A stretch of 64,000 bases of DNA, taken from Aquilutibacter rugosus (lineage in GTDB: Bacteria; Pseudomonadota; Gammaproteobacteria; Xanthomonadales; Xanthomonadaceae). Numbering within the stretch: position 1 is the first letter of the stretch; the number at the start of each line of letters is the position of its first letter. The stretch lies in the NCBI RefSeq assembly GCF_036541335.1, contig NZ_JAZHBO010000002.1:620001-684000 (forward strand), given 5' to 3'. The position numbers were made by a program, and so were the translations under genes. Shown here one piece after another: positions 23,903 to 31,896 of this stretch. Under the pieces are notes generated by a model. That model was not told the origin of the DNA, made no database searches, and saw nothing but the letters and a program-made list of their open reading frames with translations.

Positions 23903-25761
23903 TAGTTCCAGCCCAAGGCCTTAGCCACCTGGAACGTCACCATTGACGCGCCATAGGCCAAGGCGAACAGATACACCGTGGCAGCAAACATCTTGCGCCA
24001 CGAATGGGTCTCGCGTTTGATCGTCGCCAGGGTTGATATGCACTGGGGCGCATAGATATACCAGACCAGCAATGACAAGGCCGTCGCCAGACTCCATTGC
24101 TCACTAATGATTGGCGTCAGCAAACGAATGGTGGAATCGTCATCGGCACCGGCCATCGAGTAAATCGTACCGAGCGAAGACACCATCACCTCGCGCGCGG
24201 CCATGCCCGGAATCAGCGCAATGGCGATTTGCCAATTAAACCCAAGCGGTGCAAACAGATGCTGCAGCCAATGACCCAACTGCCCGGCAAAGCTGTAATC
24301 AATGGCCGGAAGCGTGGCGTTAGCCGGTGGCCCCGGGAATGTCAGCAGGAACCACAGCAACACGGTCATGGCCAGAATGATGCCGCCGACGCGTTTAATA
24401 AAGATCATCGCGCGTTCCCACAGGCCAATCAGCAAATCGCGCAGATTGGGCCAACGGTAGGCAGGCAATTCTAAAATCAGTGCGTGTTCAGCCCGGTCGC
24501 GACGCCATTTCTTCAGGAACCACGACACGATCAGCGCACTGAAAATGCCGGCAAAATACAGCCCGAACAGGACTAAACCCTGCAGGTTGACCGGTCCCCA
24601 GATATCGCGCTTAGGGATGAACGCACCAATCAGCAAGGTATAAACCGGCAAGCGCGCCGAACACGTCATCAGCGGCGCGACCAGAATCGTGGCGAAGCGA
24701 TCGCGCGGATCCGGAATACTCCGCGTCGCCATAATTCCGGGCACGGCGCAGGCAAAGCTCGACAGCAAGGGAATAAACGAACGACCCGACAGCCCTGCTG
24801 CGCCCATCAGCCGATCCAGCAGGAAGGCAGCGCGCGGCAGATAACCCGATTCCTCGAGCACCAGAATGAAAGCGAACAGAATCAGAATCTGCGGCAGGAA
24901 TACCAGCACGCCACCGGCACCGGCGATGATGCCATCTGCAATCAGGCTACGCAGCGGACCTGCAGGCAACTGCGAACCGATGAACTCACCCAACGAGCCG
25001 AACAGCGACTCGATGCCATCCATCATCGGCGTGGCCCAGGCATAGACCGCCTGGAACATAAAGAACATCAGCACCATCAGCGTCAGCAGGCCAACGATCG
25101 GATGCAGCAGCCACGCGTCGAGACGATCATCAAGCCGTTCCCGTTGCGAAGGCATGCGCACAAATCGTCCGAACCAGTTCGAAGCAAGAACCGTGGCCGA
25201 CTCAATATCCGCGCCTTCCATCGGTGTATCCCCGCGCGTTGGCATGGCAGAAGGAACCGGCGCATCGAGCTGTGCGAGCACTTGCTGCACGCCATCATTG
25301 CGGACCGCCACTGAGGTCACCACCGGAATTCCTAAGGCCGCGGACAGTCCGTTGGTGTCAATCTGAATGCCGGCCTTGGAGGCCGCATCGTGCATATTGA
25401 GGACCAGAACGGTTGGCAGACCTTGTGCCAACACCTCGGCAACCAGGCGCAAATGCATTTGCAGGTTGGTGCTATCAACAACGCACAGAATCAGATCCGG
25501 TCGCGGCTCACCCGGATAAAAGCCCCGCAAGACGTCACGCGTAACGGCCTCGTCGAGTGAGGCCGGCACCAGCGAATACGCACCGGGCAGATCCAGCAGG
25601 CGGATGCGACGGCCCTGCGACGTGGTCAGCTGGCCCTCTTTGCGCTCGACAGTCACGCCGGCGTAGTTGGCCACCTTTTGCCGACTGCCGGTCAGACGAT
25701 TAAATAGCGCCGTCTTGCCGCAATTGGGCATTCCGGCCAGCGCAACACGTAACTCACTCAT
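23902..25761 (-). CDS. feoB: Ferrous iron transporter FeoB
   Basis: A 619-residue Fe2+ permease. The N-terminal cytosolic G domain has G1 GMPNCGKTALFN (10-21), G3 DLPG (about 57-60), and G4 NMHD (about 120-123), followed by a GDI-like linker. The membrane part contains two gate-like repeats (IPLLSSFACAVPGIMATRS and the later EVMVSSLGTIYS) with conserved cysteine and serine residues. It is shorter than the 773-residue E. coli FeoB, as is usual in this lineage. The start overlaps the feoA stop by 4 bp (ATGA). Confidence 0.96.
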   Translation of the reverse strand: MSELRVALAGMPNCGKTALFNRLTGSRQKVANYAGVTVERKEGQLTTSQGRRIRLLDLPGAYSLVPASLDEAVTRDVLRGFYPGEPRPDLILCVVDSTNLQMHLRLVAEVLAQGLPTVLVLNMHDAASKAGIQIDTNGLSAALGIPVVTSVAVRNDGVQQVLAQLDAPVPSAMPTRGDTPMEGADIESATVLASNWFGRFVRMPSQRERLDDRLDAWLLHPIVGLLTLMVLMFFMFQAVYAWATPMMDGIESLFGSLGEFIGSQLPAGPLRSLIADGIIAGAGGVLVFLPQILILFAFILVLEESGYLPRAAFLLDRLMGAAGLSGRSFIPLLSSFACAVPGIMATRSIPDPRDRFATILVAPLMTCSARLPVYTLLIGAFIPKRDIWGPVNLQGLVLFGLYFAGIFSALIVSWFLKKWRRDRAEHALILELPAYRWPNLRDLLIGLWERAMIFIKRVGGIILAMTVLLWFLLTFPGPPANATLPAIDYSFAGQLGHWLQHLFAPLGFNWQIAIALIPGMAAREVMVSSLGTIYSMAGADDDSTIRLLTPIISEQWSLATALSLLVWYIYAPQCISTLATIKRETHSWRKMFAATVYLFALAYGASMVTFQVAKALGWN

Positions 25762-26039
25762 TCGCGATCCACCAGCACGCGGGCGGCTTCGCTGCGACGC
25801 AAGGCAAAACGACTGTCGCCGATCTGCACCATCAGCGGATCCTTACCGAACGGACCCCATGCGCGAATCACTACAGTCCGGCCTTCGACAAAACCGAGTT
25901 CACGCAGGCGCCGGGAAATCGGATCCCCCTCGTGTCGGTCTTCGACGTGGTGGACTTTGGCGAAGGCGCCTTTGGCCAGTTGATGCAGCGGACTCACGGT
26001 TGCGGTTCTGCAAATGGGAATGAATCTCAATAGTACCAT
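25758..26039 (-). CDS. feoA: FeoA ferrous iron transport accessory protein
   Basis: A 93-residue protein with the SH3-like FeoA domain: HQLAKGAFAKVHHVED...ISRRLRELGFVEGRTVVIRAWGPFGKDPLMVQIGDSRFALRRSEAARVLV. It supports FeoB activity in the cytosol. Two starts compete. The ATG chosen here has GGAGGG 5-6 nt upstream. A GTG at 25997 gives an 80-residue protein that aligns better with usual FeoA N-termini and leaves the Fur-box-like site entirely upstream. The two cannot be separated by sequence alone. Confidence 0.88.
   Translation of the reverse strand: MVLLRFIPICRTATVSPLHQLAKGAFAKVHHVEDRHEGDPISRRLRELGFVEGRTVVIRAWGPFGKDPLMVQIGDSRFALRRSEAARVLVDRE
26013..26031 (-). promoter_or_regulatory. Fur-box-like operator at the head of feoAB
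   Basis: The inner 15 bp, TGGGAATGAATCTCA (26015-26029), match the 7-1-7 Fur core TGAGAATnATTCTCA at 12 of 14 arm positions. A TACTAT (-10-like, minus strand) lies directly upstream at 26030-26035, so Fur-Fe2+ would cover the start site. It falls within the 5' codons if feoA starts at 26039. Confidence 0.65.
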
Positions 26040-26084
26040 TAATCCCTCCGGCAGCTTGTTAGAATGGGCGTTTGACCTGCCCGG

Positions 26085-26879
26085 ATGCGTTTGCCGATGT
26101 CCCAAGCCCTTCTGATTGAATCCGGCAACGGCGTTTTACGTCTGCGCATGAACCGGCCGGCCGTTCACAATGCCTTCGACGATGCCTTGATTGCCGAGCT
26201 GACGGCCGCCTTGCAGGCTGCAGCCATGGGACCGGAGCGCGTGGTCGTACTCGAAAGCGAGGGCGCCTCGTTCTCGGCCGGCGCGGATTTGAATTGGATG
26301 CGCAGCCTGATCGGCGCCGATGAGCAGACCAATGTGGCAGATGCCTCGCGTCTGGCGTTGCTGATGCGAACCCTCAATGAGCTGCCCAAGCCGACTATCG
26401 CCAAGGTCCAAGGGGCTGCATTTGGCGGCGGCGTCGGGCTGATTGCCTGTTGCGATATGGCCATCGGCGCCTCGACTGCACTGTTTGCACTCAGCGAAGC
26501 CAAACTCGGTTTGTTGCCTGCTGTCATTTCGCCGTATGTGATTGAGGCCATCGGCGCCCGTCAGGCGCGTCGTTACTTTGCAAGCGCGGAACGCTTTGAT
26601 GCCGGCAAGGCGCTGCAGATGGGCTTGCTGCACGACGTCGTAGCGCCCGAAGAACTGGATGCAACCGTCGAGGTGCTGATCAAGACTTTACTTTCAGCCG
26701 GCCCGGTTGCCAGTGGCAGCGCCAAGCAACTGATTCGCGACGTGCTCGCCGCCGAAGACACCACCACGCAAGATGCACTGACGGCGGCGCGGATTGCAGC
26801 GCTTCGCGTCTCCCCTGAAGGTCAGGAGGGCTTAACGGCCTTCCTTGAAAAACGCAAACCGACCTGGATGTCCTTTTGA
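26085..26879 (+). CDS. liuC: Enoyl-CoA hydratase/isomerase family protein, probable methylglutaconyl-CoA hydratase
   Basis: A 264-residue crotonase-fold enzyme. The oxyanion-hole segments are SFSAGADLNWM (about 62-72) and KVQGAAFGGGVGLIACCDMAIG (about 107-128). Position directly before the methylcrotonyl-CoA carboxylase biotin subunit and HMG-CoA lyase indicates LiuC, which hydrates 3-methylglutaconyl-CoA to HMG-CoA in leucine breakdown. A second ATG 12 nt downstream (MSQALLIES) is equally possible. Its stop overlaps the next start by 4 bp. It is divergent from feoA. Confidence 0.88.
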   Translation: MRLPMSQALLIESGNGVLRLRMNRPAVHNAFDDALIAELTAALQAAAMGPERVVVLESEGASFSAGADLNWMRSLIGADEQTNVADASRLALLMRTLNELPKPTIAKVQGAAFGGGVGLIACCDMAIGASTALFALSEAKLGLLPAVISPYVIEAIGARQARRYFASAERFDAGKALQMGLLHDVVAPEELDATVEVLIKTLLSAGPVASGSAKQLIRDVLAAEDTTTQDALTAARIAALRVSPEGQEGLTAFLEKRKPTWMSF

Positions 26880-28867
26880 TGTTGACCAAGATTCTGATCG
26901 CCAATCGCGGCGAAATCGCCTGCCGCATCATTCGCACCGCTAAGCGTCTGGGCATTCGAACGGTGGCGGTGTACTCCACAGCCGACGCCATGGCGCAGCA
27001 TGTGCTGCAAGCCGACGAAGCCTATCCGATCGGCGGTGATGCGCCGTCCGAATCGTATCTGCGTGGCGATGTAATTCTGGATGTCGCATTGCGTAGCGGC
27101 GCGCAGGCGATTCACCCGGGTTATGGCTTTCTGTCGGAGAACGCCGACTTTGCCGAGGCCGTGCAGCAGGCCGGTCTGACGTTCATCGGTCCGCGCGCCG
27201 AATCGATGCGCAAGATGGGCTCCAAAGCCGGCGCTAAGGATCTGATGCAGGCCGCCGGCGTGCCGGTCGTGCCCGGTTACACCGGTCCCAATCAGGATCC
27301 TGAGTTCCTGCAGACCCAGGCCGATGCCATCGGTTATCCGCTGATGATTAAGGCGGCCCACGGCGGTGGTGGCAAAGGTATGCGTATTGTCCGCGCGGCC
27401 GCTGAGTTTGCCGCCGCGCTGGAGAGTTGCCGTCGCGAAGCGCTCAATGCGTTTGGCCGCGACCGCGTCCTGCTGGAACGATTTATTGAATCGCCGCGCC
27501 ATATCGAGATGCAGATTTTCGGCGACACGCATGGCAATGTCGTGCATCTGTTCGAACGCGAATGCAGCGCGCAGCGTCGCTATCAGAAAGTGCTCGAAGA
27601 GTCGCCCTCGCCGTTCCTGACCCCGGCCTTGCGCCAGGCCATGGGCGAAGCGGCCGTGATGGCCGGCCAAGCCATCGACTACGTCAACGCCGGCACAGTC
27701 GAGTTTATTGTCGGTACCGATGGCGGGTTCTATTTCATGGAGATCAACACACGCCTGCAGGTAGAGCATCCGGTCACCGAAATGGTGCTGGGCCAAGACC
27801 TGGTCGAATGGCAACTCCGTGTTGCCGCCGGCGAGCCGCTGCCGCCAATTCCTGCCAAGCAGACGGGGCATGCCATCGAAGTGCGCCTGTACGCCGAAGA
27901 TCCGTCCGCGAACTTCCTGCCGTCCTCGGGTACCTTGAACGTGCTGCGTCTGCCCTCTCCGAGCCGTCATGTCCGTATTGACAGCGGTGTGGTTCAAGGC
28001 GATCGCGTCACGATTTACTACGACCCGATGATCGCCAAGCTCATCGTCTGGGATACCGATCGTCCTGCCGCACTGCAACGCCTGCGCGAGGCCTTGGCCC
28101 AGTGCGAAATCGTCGGACCCAAGTCGAACATTGAGTTTCTTGAGCGACTGGTGGGACATCCTTCGGTGGTTAACGCCACGATTGATACCTCGTATCTCGA
28201 TCGCCACCTGACCGAGGTGCTGCCCGCAGCGGCCAGCGCACCGACTGCGGTCCGCACAGCGGCGGCCTTATGGTCCGCGTTCGCAACAAATACTGCAGCG
28301 GCCTCGGCGAACTCGCCATGGGATGCCGGCGACGGTTGGCGTACCGCTGCACCTTCCGTGCGCATTGGACTGTTTCAGGATCCGCACGACGCCGCACCAA
28401 TGACCTTGCAGGTTACCGGAACACGCACCGCGGCTGCCGTTGCTTTGGACGGCCGTTCTGTAGCGGTCAGCAACGTGCGCGTCGATGCCGACAGCATCAG
28501 CTGGGTCGAAGACGATCGTCGCCATCAATACCGCATCCTCGCGTCGTCACCGCAGCTGGTTCTGCACGATGGCGAGACCCGCTTCGCGCTGCAACCGCTG
28601 TCACGTTGGCAATCCGACACCGATGCTGCCGGTTCTGCCGGTGACCGCATTACGGCGCCGATGCCGGGCCGTGTCGTGGTGTGTTCAGTGCACGAAGGCG
28701 ATACGGTTCTCGCCGGCACCGAAGTCATGGTGATCGAAGCCATGAAGATGGAACTCAGCCTCAAGGCGCCGCGCGATGGCGTGATCGCTTCGATCCACGC
28801 GCAAGCCGGCCAATTCGTAGAAGCCGATACGGTGCTGGTCAGTCTGCAAACAGGAGATGCCGCATGA
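26876..28867 (+). CDS. liuD: Methylcrotonyl-CoA carboxylase, biotin-carboxylase/biotin-carrier subunit
   Basis: A 663-residue acyl-CoA carboxylase alpha subunit. The biotin carboxylase domain (about 1-450) starts MLTKILIANRGEIACRIIRTAKRLGIRTVAVYS, has the ATP-grasp loop KAAHGGGGKGMRIV and ECSAQRRYQKVLEESPSP, and ends in the EINTRLQVEHPVTE motif. The C-terminal carrier domain has EAMKMELSLKAP with the biotinylated lysine (about 625). With LiuB it carboxylates 3-methylcrotonyl-CoA in leucine catabolism. The beta subunit liuB and the dehydrogenase liuA, normally upstream in liu operons, are not in this window. Confidence 0.92.
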   Translation: MMLTKILIANRGEIACRIIRTAKRLGIRTVAVYSTADAMAQHVLQADEAYPIGGDAPSESYLRGDVILDVALRSGAQAIHPGYGFLSENADFAEAVQQAGLTFIGPRAESMRKMGSKAGAKDLMQAAGVPVVPGYTGPNQDPEFLQTQADAIGYPLMIKAAHGGGGKGMRIVRAAAEFAAALESCRREALNAFGRDRVLLERFIESPRHIEMQIFGDTHGNVVHLFERECSAQRRYQKVLEESPSPFLTPALRQAMGEAAVMAGQAIDYVNAGTVEFIVGTDGGFYFMEINTRLQVEHPVTEMVLGQDLVEWQLRVAAGEPLPPIPAKQTGHAIEVRLYAEDPSANFLPSSGTLNVLRLPSPSRHVRIDSGVVQGDRVTIYYDPMIAKLIVWDTDRPAALQRLREALAQCEIVGPKSNIEFLERLVGHPSVVNATIDTSYLDRHLTEVLPAAASAPTAVRTAAALWSAFATNTAAASANSPWDAGDGWRTAAPSVRIGLFQDPHDAAPMTLQVTGTRTAAAVALDGRSVAVSNVRVDADSISWVEDDRRHQYRILASSPQLVLHDGETRFALQPLSRWQSDTDAAGSAGDRITAPMPGRVVVCSVHEGDTVLAGTEVMVIEAMKMELSLKAPRDGVIASIHAQAGQFVEADTVLVSLQTGDAA

Positions 28868-29772
28868 GTGATTACGTTCGCCTCGTCGAGATGTCCGCGC
28901 GTGATGGGCTGCAGAACGAATCGGCGCCCATCAACACTGCCGACAAAATCGAGCTGATCAATCGCCTCTCGGAAACAGGACTGCCTTCGATCGAAGCAAC
29001 CGCGTTCGTGAGCCCGAAATGGGTTCCGCAAATGGCCGATGCCACCGAAGTCCTGACCGGCATCCGCCGCAAGCCCGGCGTCGACTACCCGGTCCTTACA
29101 CCCAATCTGCAGGGCTATCAGCGCGCGATCGAAGCCGGCGCTCGCGAAGTGGCTGTGTTTACCGCCGCATCGGAAGGGTTCTCGCTGAAAAATACCAATG
29201 CCAGCATTGCGCAGACATTGGAGCGCTTCGCCCCCATCATGGAAGCCGCACGCGCTGACAACGTCAAGGTTCGCGGTTATGTTTCAACCGTGCTGGGCTG
29301 TCCGATTCAAGGCGAGGTTGCCGTGAGTGAAGTGGTGCGCGTCGCCACCGCGATGCATGAACTCGGCTGTTACGAAATTTCGCTGGGCGACACCATCGGT
29401 GTCGGCACACCGGCCAAAGCGCGCGCAATGCTGCGTGCGGTTGCACAGCAAGTACCGGTCGAGCGCCTCGCTCTGCATTTCCACGACACCTATGGTCAGG
29501 CCCTGGCCAATATCCTGGTCTGCCTTGAAGAAGGTGCTCGCGTGATCGACGCCTCAGCGGCCGGTACCGGCGGCTGTCCTTACGCCAAGGGCGCCACCGG
29601 CAACGTCGCCACCGAAGACGTGATCTATTTCCTGCATGGCCAAGGCCTGCGCACCGGTGTGGATCTGGATGCCCTGACCGACGTCGGGCATTGGCTGTCT
29701 GAACGCTTAGGCCGCGCTTCGCAAAGCCGTGCCGGACGCGCCCTCTACGTCAAACGTCATTCCTCTAATTAG
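28864..29772 (+). CDS. liuE: Hydroxymethylglutaryl-CoA lyase
   Basis: A 302-residue TIM-barrel lyase that splits HMG-CoA into acetyl-CoA and acetoacetate, the last leucine-specific step. Family signatures are VEMSARDGLQNE (about 7-18, metal ligand Asp and catalytic Arg), SVVLGCP-type STVLGCPIQGEV, HFHDTYGQALANI with metal-binding histidines, and the C-terminal AGTGGCPYAKGATGNVATEDV containing the catalytic cysteine. The ATG overlaps the liuD stop (ATGA). It is third in the partial liu operon. Confidence 0.95.
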   Translation: MSDYVRLVEMSARDGLQNESAPINTADKIELINRLSETGLPSIEATAFVSPKWVPQMADATEVLTGIRRKPGVDYPVLTPNLQGYQRAIEAGAREVAVFTAASEGFSLKNTNASIAQTLERFAPIMEAARADNVKVRGYVSTVLGCPIQGEVAVSEVVRVATAMHELGCYEISLGDTIGVGTPAKARAMLRAVAQQVPVERLALHFHDTYGQALANILVCLEEGARVIDASAAGTGGCPYAKGATGNVATEDVIYFLHGQGLRTGVDLDALTDVGHWLSERLGRASQSRAGRALYVKRHSSN

Positions 29773-29790
29773 TCACTCGGAGTTTTATCA

Positions 29791-30561
29791 ATGCAACTAT
29801 CAAACGCACGGGCCGTCATCACCGGCGGCGTCAGCGGACTGGGTCTGGCTGTTGCGCAATACCTGGTCGCTAACGGCGGCAAGGTCGCACTGTTTGACGT
29901 CAATGCCGACAAAGGTGCGAGCGCAGTAGCCGAATTGGGCGAAGGCAATGCCCGCTTCTGGTCCACTGACGTCACCGACGAGGCCGCAGTCGTTGCCAAT
30001 GTCAACGAAGCCAAGGAGTTTCTCGGCGGTCTGAACGTCGTCATGAACTGCGCCGGCATTCTCGGTGCAGGTCGTGTACTGGGCAAGGAAGGCGCGATGC
30101 CTTTGGCCAATTTCCGCAATACCGTGTTGGTGAACCTGGTCGGCAGCTTCAACGTCGCCAAGGCCGGCGCCGCACTGATGCAAACCAACGAGACCGGCAC
30201 CGACGGCGAACGCGGCGTCATTATCAATACCGCCTCGGTCGCAGCGTACGAAGGCCAGATCGGTCAGGCCGCCTATTCCGCATCGAAAGGTGGCGTGGTC
30301 GGCATGACATTGCCGATGGCGCGTGAACTGTCGCGTTTCGGCATCCGTGTCATGACCATTGCACCGGGCGTGTTCTGGACACCGATGGTGGACAGCATGC
30401 CGCCGCAAGTGCAGGAATCGCTGGCGGCTACGATCCCCTTCCCGTCGCGTCTGGGCAAGCCGGAAGATTTTGCCGCCCTAGTCGGCACGATTCTCACCAA
30501 CACCTACCTCAACGGCGAAACCATCCGTCTCGATGGCGCCACCCGTCTCACCGCTAAATAA
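29791..30561 (+). CDS. Short-chain dehydrogenase, probable 3-hydroxyacyl-CoA dehydrogenase type II
   Basis: A 256-residue SDR with the NAD-binding TGGVSGLGLAVA (about 11-22), acidic FDVNAD after strand 2 (NAD preference), NCAGI, the catalytic Ser in INTASVAAYEGQIGQAAYSASKGG (Tyr-x-x-x-Lys included), and APGVFWTPM. Overall layout resembles human HSD17B10 and bacterial 2-methyl-3-hydroxybutyryl-CoA dehydrogenases that act in isoleucine and fatty-acid degradation. It follows liuE by 18 nt and precedes yeiP by 20 nt. The exact acyl-CoA substrate is inferred from context. Confidence 0.88.
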   Translation: MQLSNARAVITGGVSGLGLAVAQYLVANGGKVALFDVNADKGASAVAELGEGNARFWSTDVTDEAAVVANVNEAKEFLGGLNVVMNCAGILGAGRVLGKEGAMPLANFRNTVLVNLVGSFNVAKAGAALMQTNETGTDGERGVIINTASVAAYEGQIGQAAYSASKGGVVGMTLPMARELSRFGIRVMTIAPGVFWTPMVDSMPPQVQESLAATIPFPSRLGKPEDFAALVGTILTNTYLNGETIRLDGATRLTAK

Positions 30562-30581
30562 GTCCAACGGAACACTCTCCA

Positions 30582-31148
30582 ATGAAAGCCTACGACATGA
30601 AGAAAGGCACGGTTGTCGAACACAACGGCCAGGCCTACCAGATTCGCGATATCGAACGCAGCTCGCCGCAGGGCCGTGGCGGTAACGTGAACTACCGCTT
30701 CACCATGTACTCCGTGCCCGGAGGTACCAAGATCGATCTTTCGCTCAAGGCCGAAGATGAACTGCGTGAAGTCGAGCTGCAGCGCCGACTGGCCACCTTC
30801 TCGTATATGGACGGCGATGAGTTCGTGTTCTTGGATGACGAGGACTACACGTCGTACAGCTTGAAGCCCGAGTCCGTGGGTGACAACGCGCCGTACGTGC
30901 TGCCCGATCTGCAGGGCTATTACGTGCAGATTATCGACGACCAACCGGTTGGCGTGCAGGTGCCGCAGAACATCACGGTCGAAGTTACCGAAACCCCGCC
31001 GGAACTCAAGGGCGGTACGGCTACCAAGCGTCCTAAACCCGCCACACTGAGCAACGGCATGGAAATCATGGTGCCGGAATATATTGCCGGCGGCGAGCGC
31101 ATCATCATCAATACGACCACGGGCGAATTTGCCGGCCGCGCCGACTAA
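30582..31148 (+). CDS. yeiP: Elongation factor P-like protein YeiP (EfpL)
   Basis: A 188-residue three-domain EF-P paralogue: a KOW-like domain I (MKAYDMKKGTVVEHNGQAYQIRDIE), OB domains II and III. The beta3-beta4 loop that carries the modified lysine of EF-P here reads RSSPQGRGGN, with Arg at the tip, as in the YeiP/EfpL subfamily, which relieves stalls at proline and other hard motifs without lysyl modification. The true EF-P is encoded at 58992-59558. It is the last gene of the liu run, followed by a strong terminator. Confidence 0.93.
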   Translation: MKAYDMKKGTVVEHNGQAYQIRDIERSSPQGRGGNVNYRFTMYSVPGGTKIDLSLKAEDELREVELQRRLATFSYMDGDEFVFLDDEDYTSYSLKPESVGDNAPYVLPDLQGYYVQIIDDQPVGVQVPQNITVEVTETPPELKGGTATKRPKPATLSNGMEIMVPEYIAGGERIIINTTTGEFAGRAD

Positions 31149-31172
31149 TCTCCCCCGCGGTTCCGCACTCTG

Positions 31173-31202
31173 AAAAAGCACTGCATTTGCAGTGCTTTTT
31201 TT
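31173..31202. terminator. Bidirectional intrinsic terminator between yeiP and the Nudix gene
   Basis: Stem GCACTGC/GCAGTGC with an ATTT loop, flanked by AAAAA on the left and TTTTTTT on the right, so it works for both converging transcripts. The Nudix stop codon overlaps its edge. Confidence 0.93.
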
Positions 31203-31779
31203 ACATCCACCGATCGCGAAGGCCAAGCCATCGCTGTGCCATCCGCAGCATTGATGCATCGCCGCTGCGGTCCGCGGCCAGCTCGGTGATGTCGCACCAG
31301 GCCAGATCGAGGGATTCCTCGGACACGGTGGGTGTCAGCGAGCCCATCGCCACGATGACGTAACGCACGTCGAAATGATCGTGCTCAGGTTCGGCGCCGC
31401 GTGCGGGAATGGTGTGCCGGTCCACATCAAAGATGCCGGGCAGCACCTGCAGATCCGACAGGCCGGATTCCTCTTCGGCCTCCTTCAGTGCCGCCAAGGC
31501 CAAATCGGATTCGCCGTCGGCATGGCCACCGAGCTGCAGCCAGCGGTCCAGTTTGCGGTGATGGGTCAGCAGCACGCGCTCACCCTTAGGCTCCACTAGC
31601 CAGCACGAAGCGGTGAAATGCCCTGACAGTCGCTCCCGTACAAACGGATTGAGCGGATCGCGCAGCAAGGCCGTGAATTCTTCGATCGCATCACGTTGCT
31701 GCGGAAAAGAATCGGCAAAGGCATGCAGCTCTGCCGTTAGGCGGCTGGTCTCGGTGACGTGCGATTGCGTATGGATCAT
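31201..31779 (-). CDS. Nudix hydrolase with a degenerate Nudix box
   Basis: A 192-residue Nudix-fold protein: FTASCWLVEPKGERVLLTHHRKLDRWLQLGGHADGESDLALAALKEAEEESGL. The Nudix box GX5EX7REUXEEXGU is recognisable, but the first Glu is replaced by Ser and the Arg by Lys; the essential EExG metal-binding part is intact. An N-terminal helical part (about 1-50) precedes the fold. Nudix enzymes cleave nucleoside diphosphates linked to another moiety, and the target here is unknown. It is convergent with yeiP and divergent from the permease across 117 bp. Confidence 0.88.
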   Translation of the reverse strand: MIHTQSHVTETSRLTAELHAFADSFPQQRDAIEEFTALLRDPLNPFVRERLSGHFTASCWLVEPKGERVLLTHHRKLDRWLQLGGHADGESDLALAALKEAEEESGLSDLQVLPGIFDVDRHTIPARGAEPEHDHFDVRYVIVAMGSLTPTVSEESLDLAWCDITELAADRSGDASMLRMAQRWLGLRDRWM

Positions 31780-31896
31780 GGGGTGGCGGTGCGGCGCTTG
31801 TATTTACGGAGAGTTAACGATAAGGTCAGGAACAGGCTATTGCTACACGTCGGTCCCTGACCGGCACCCTTCCATTTTAGACTCGGAGCCGATTAC

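Noticed and set aside
26822..28207. Long antisense frame (about 460 codons) across liuD
   Set aside because: Its sequence is His/Arg/Gly/Gln-rich in the way antisense frames of GC-rich genes are, and it lies wholly on the opposite strand of a well-identified enzyme.
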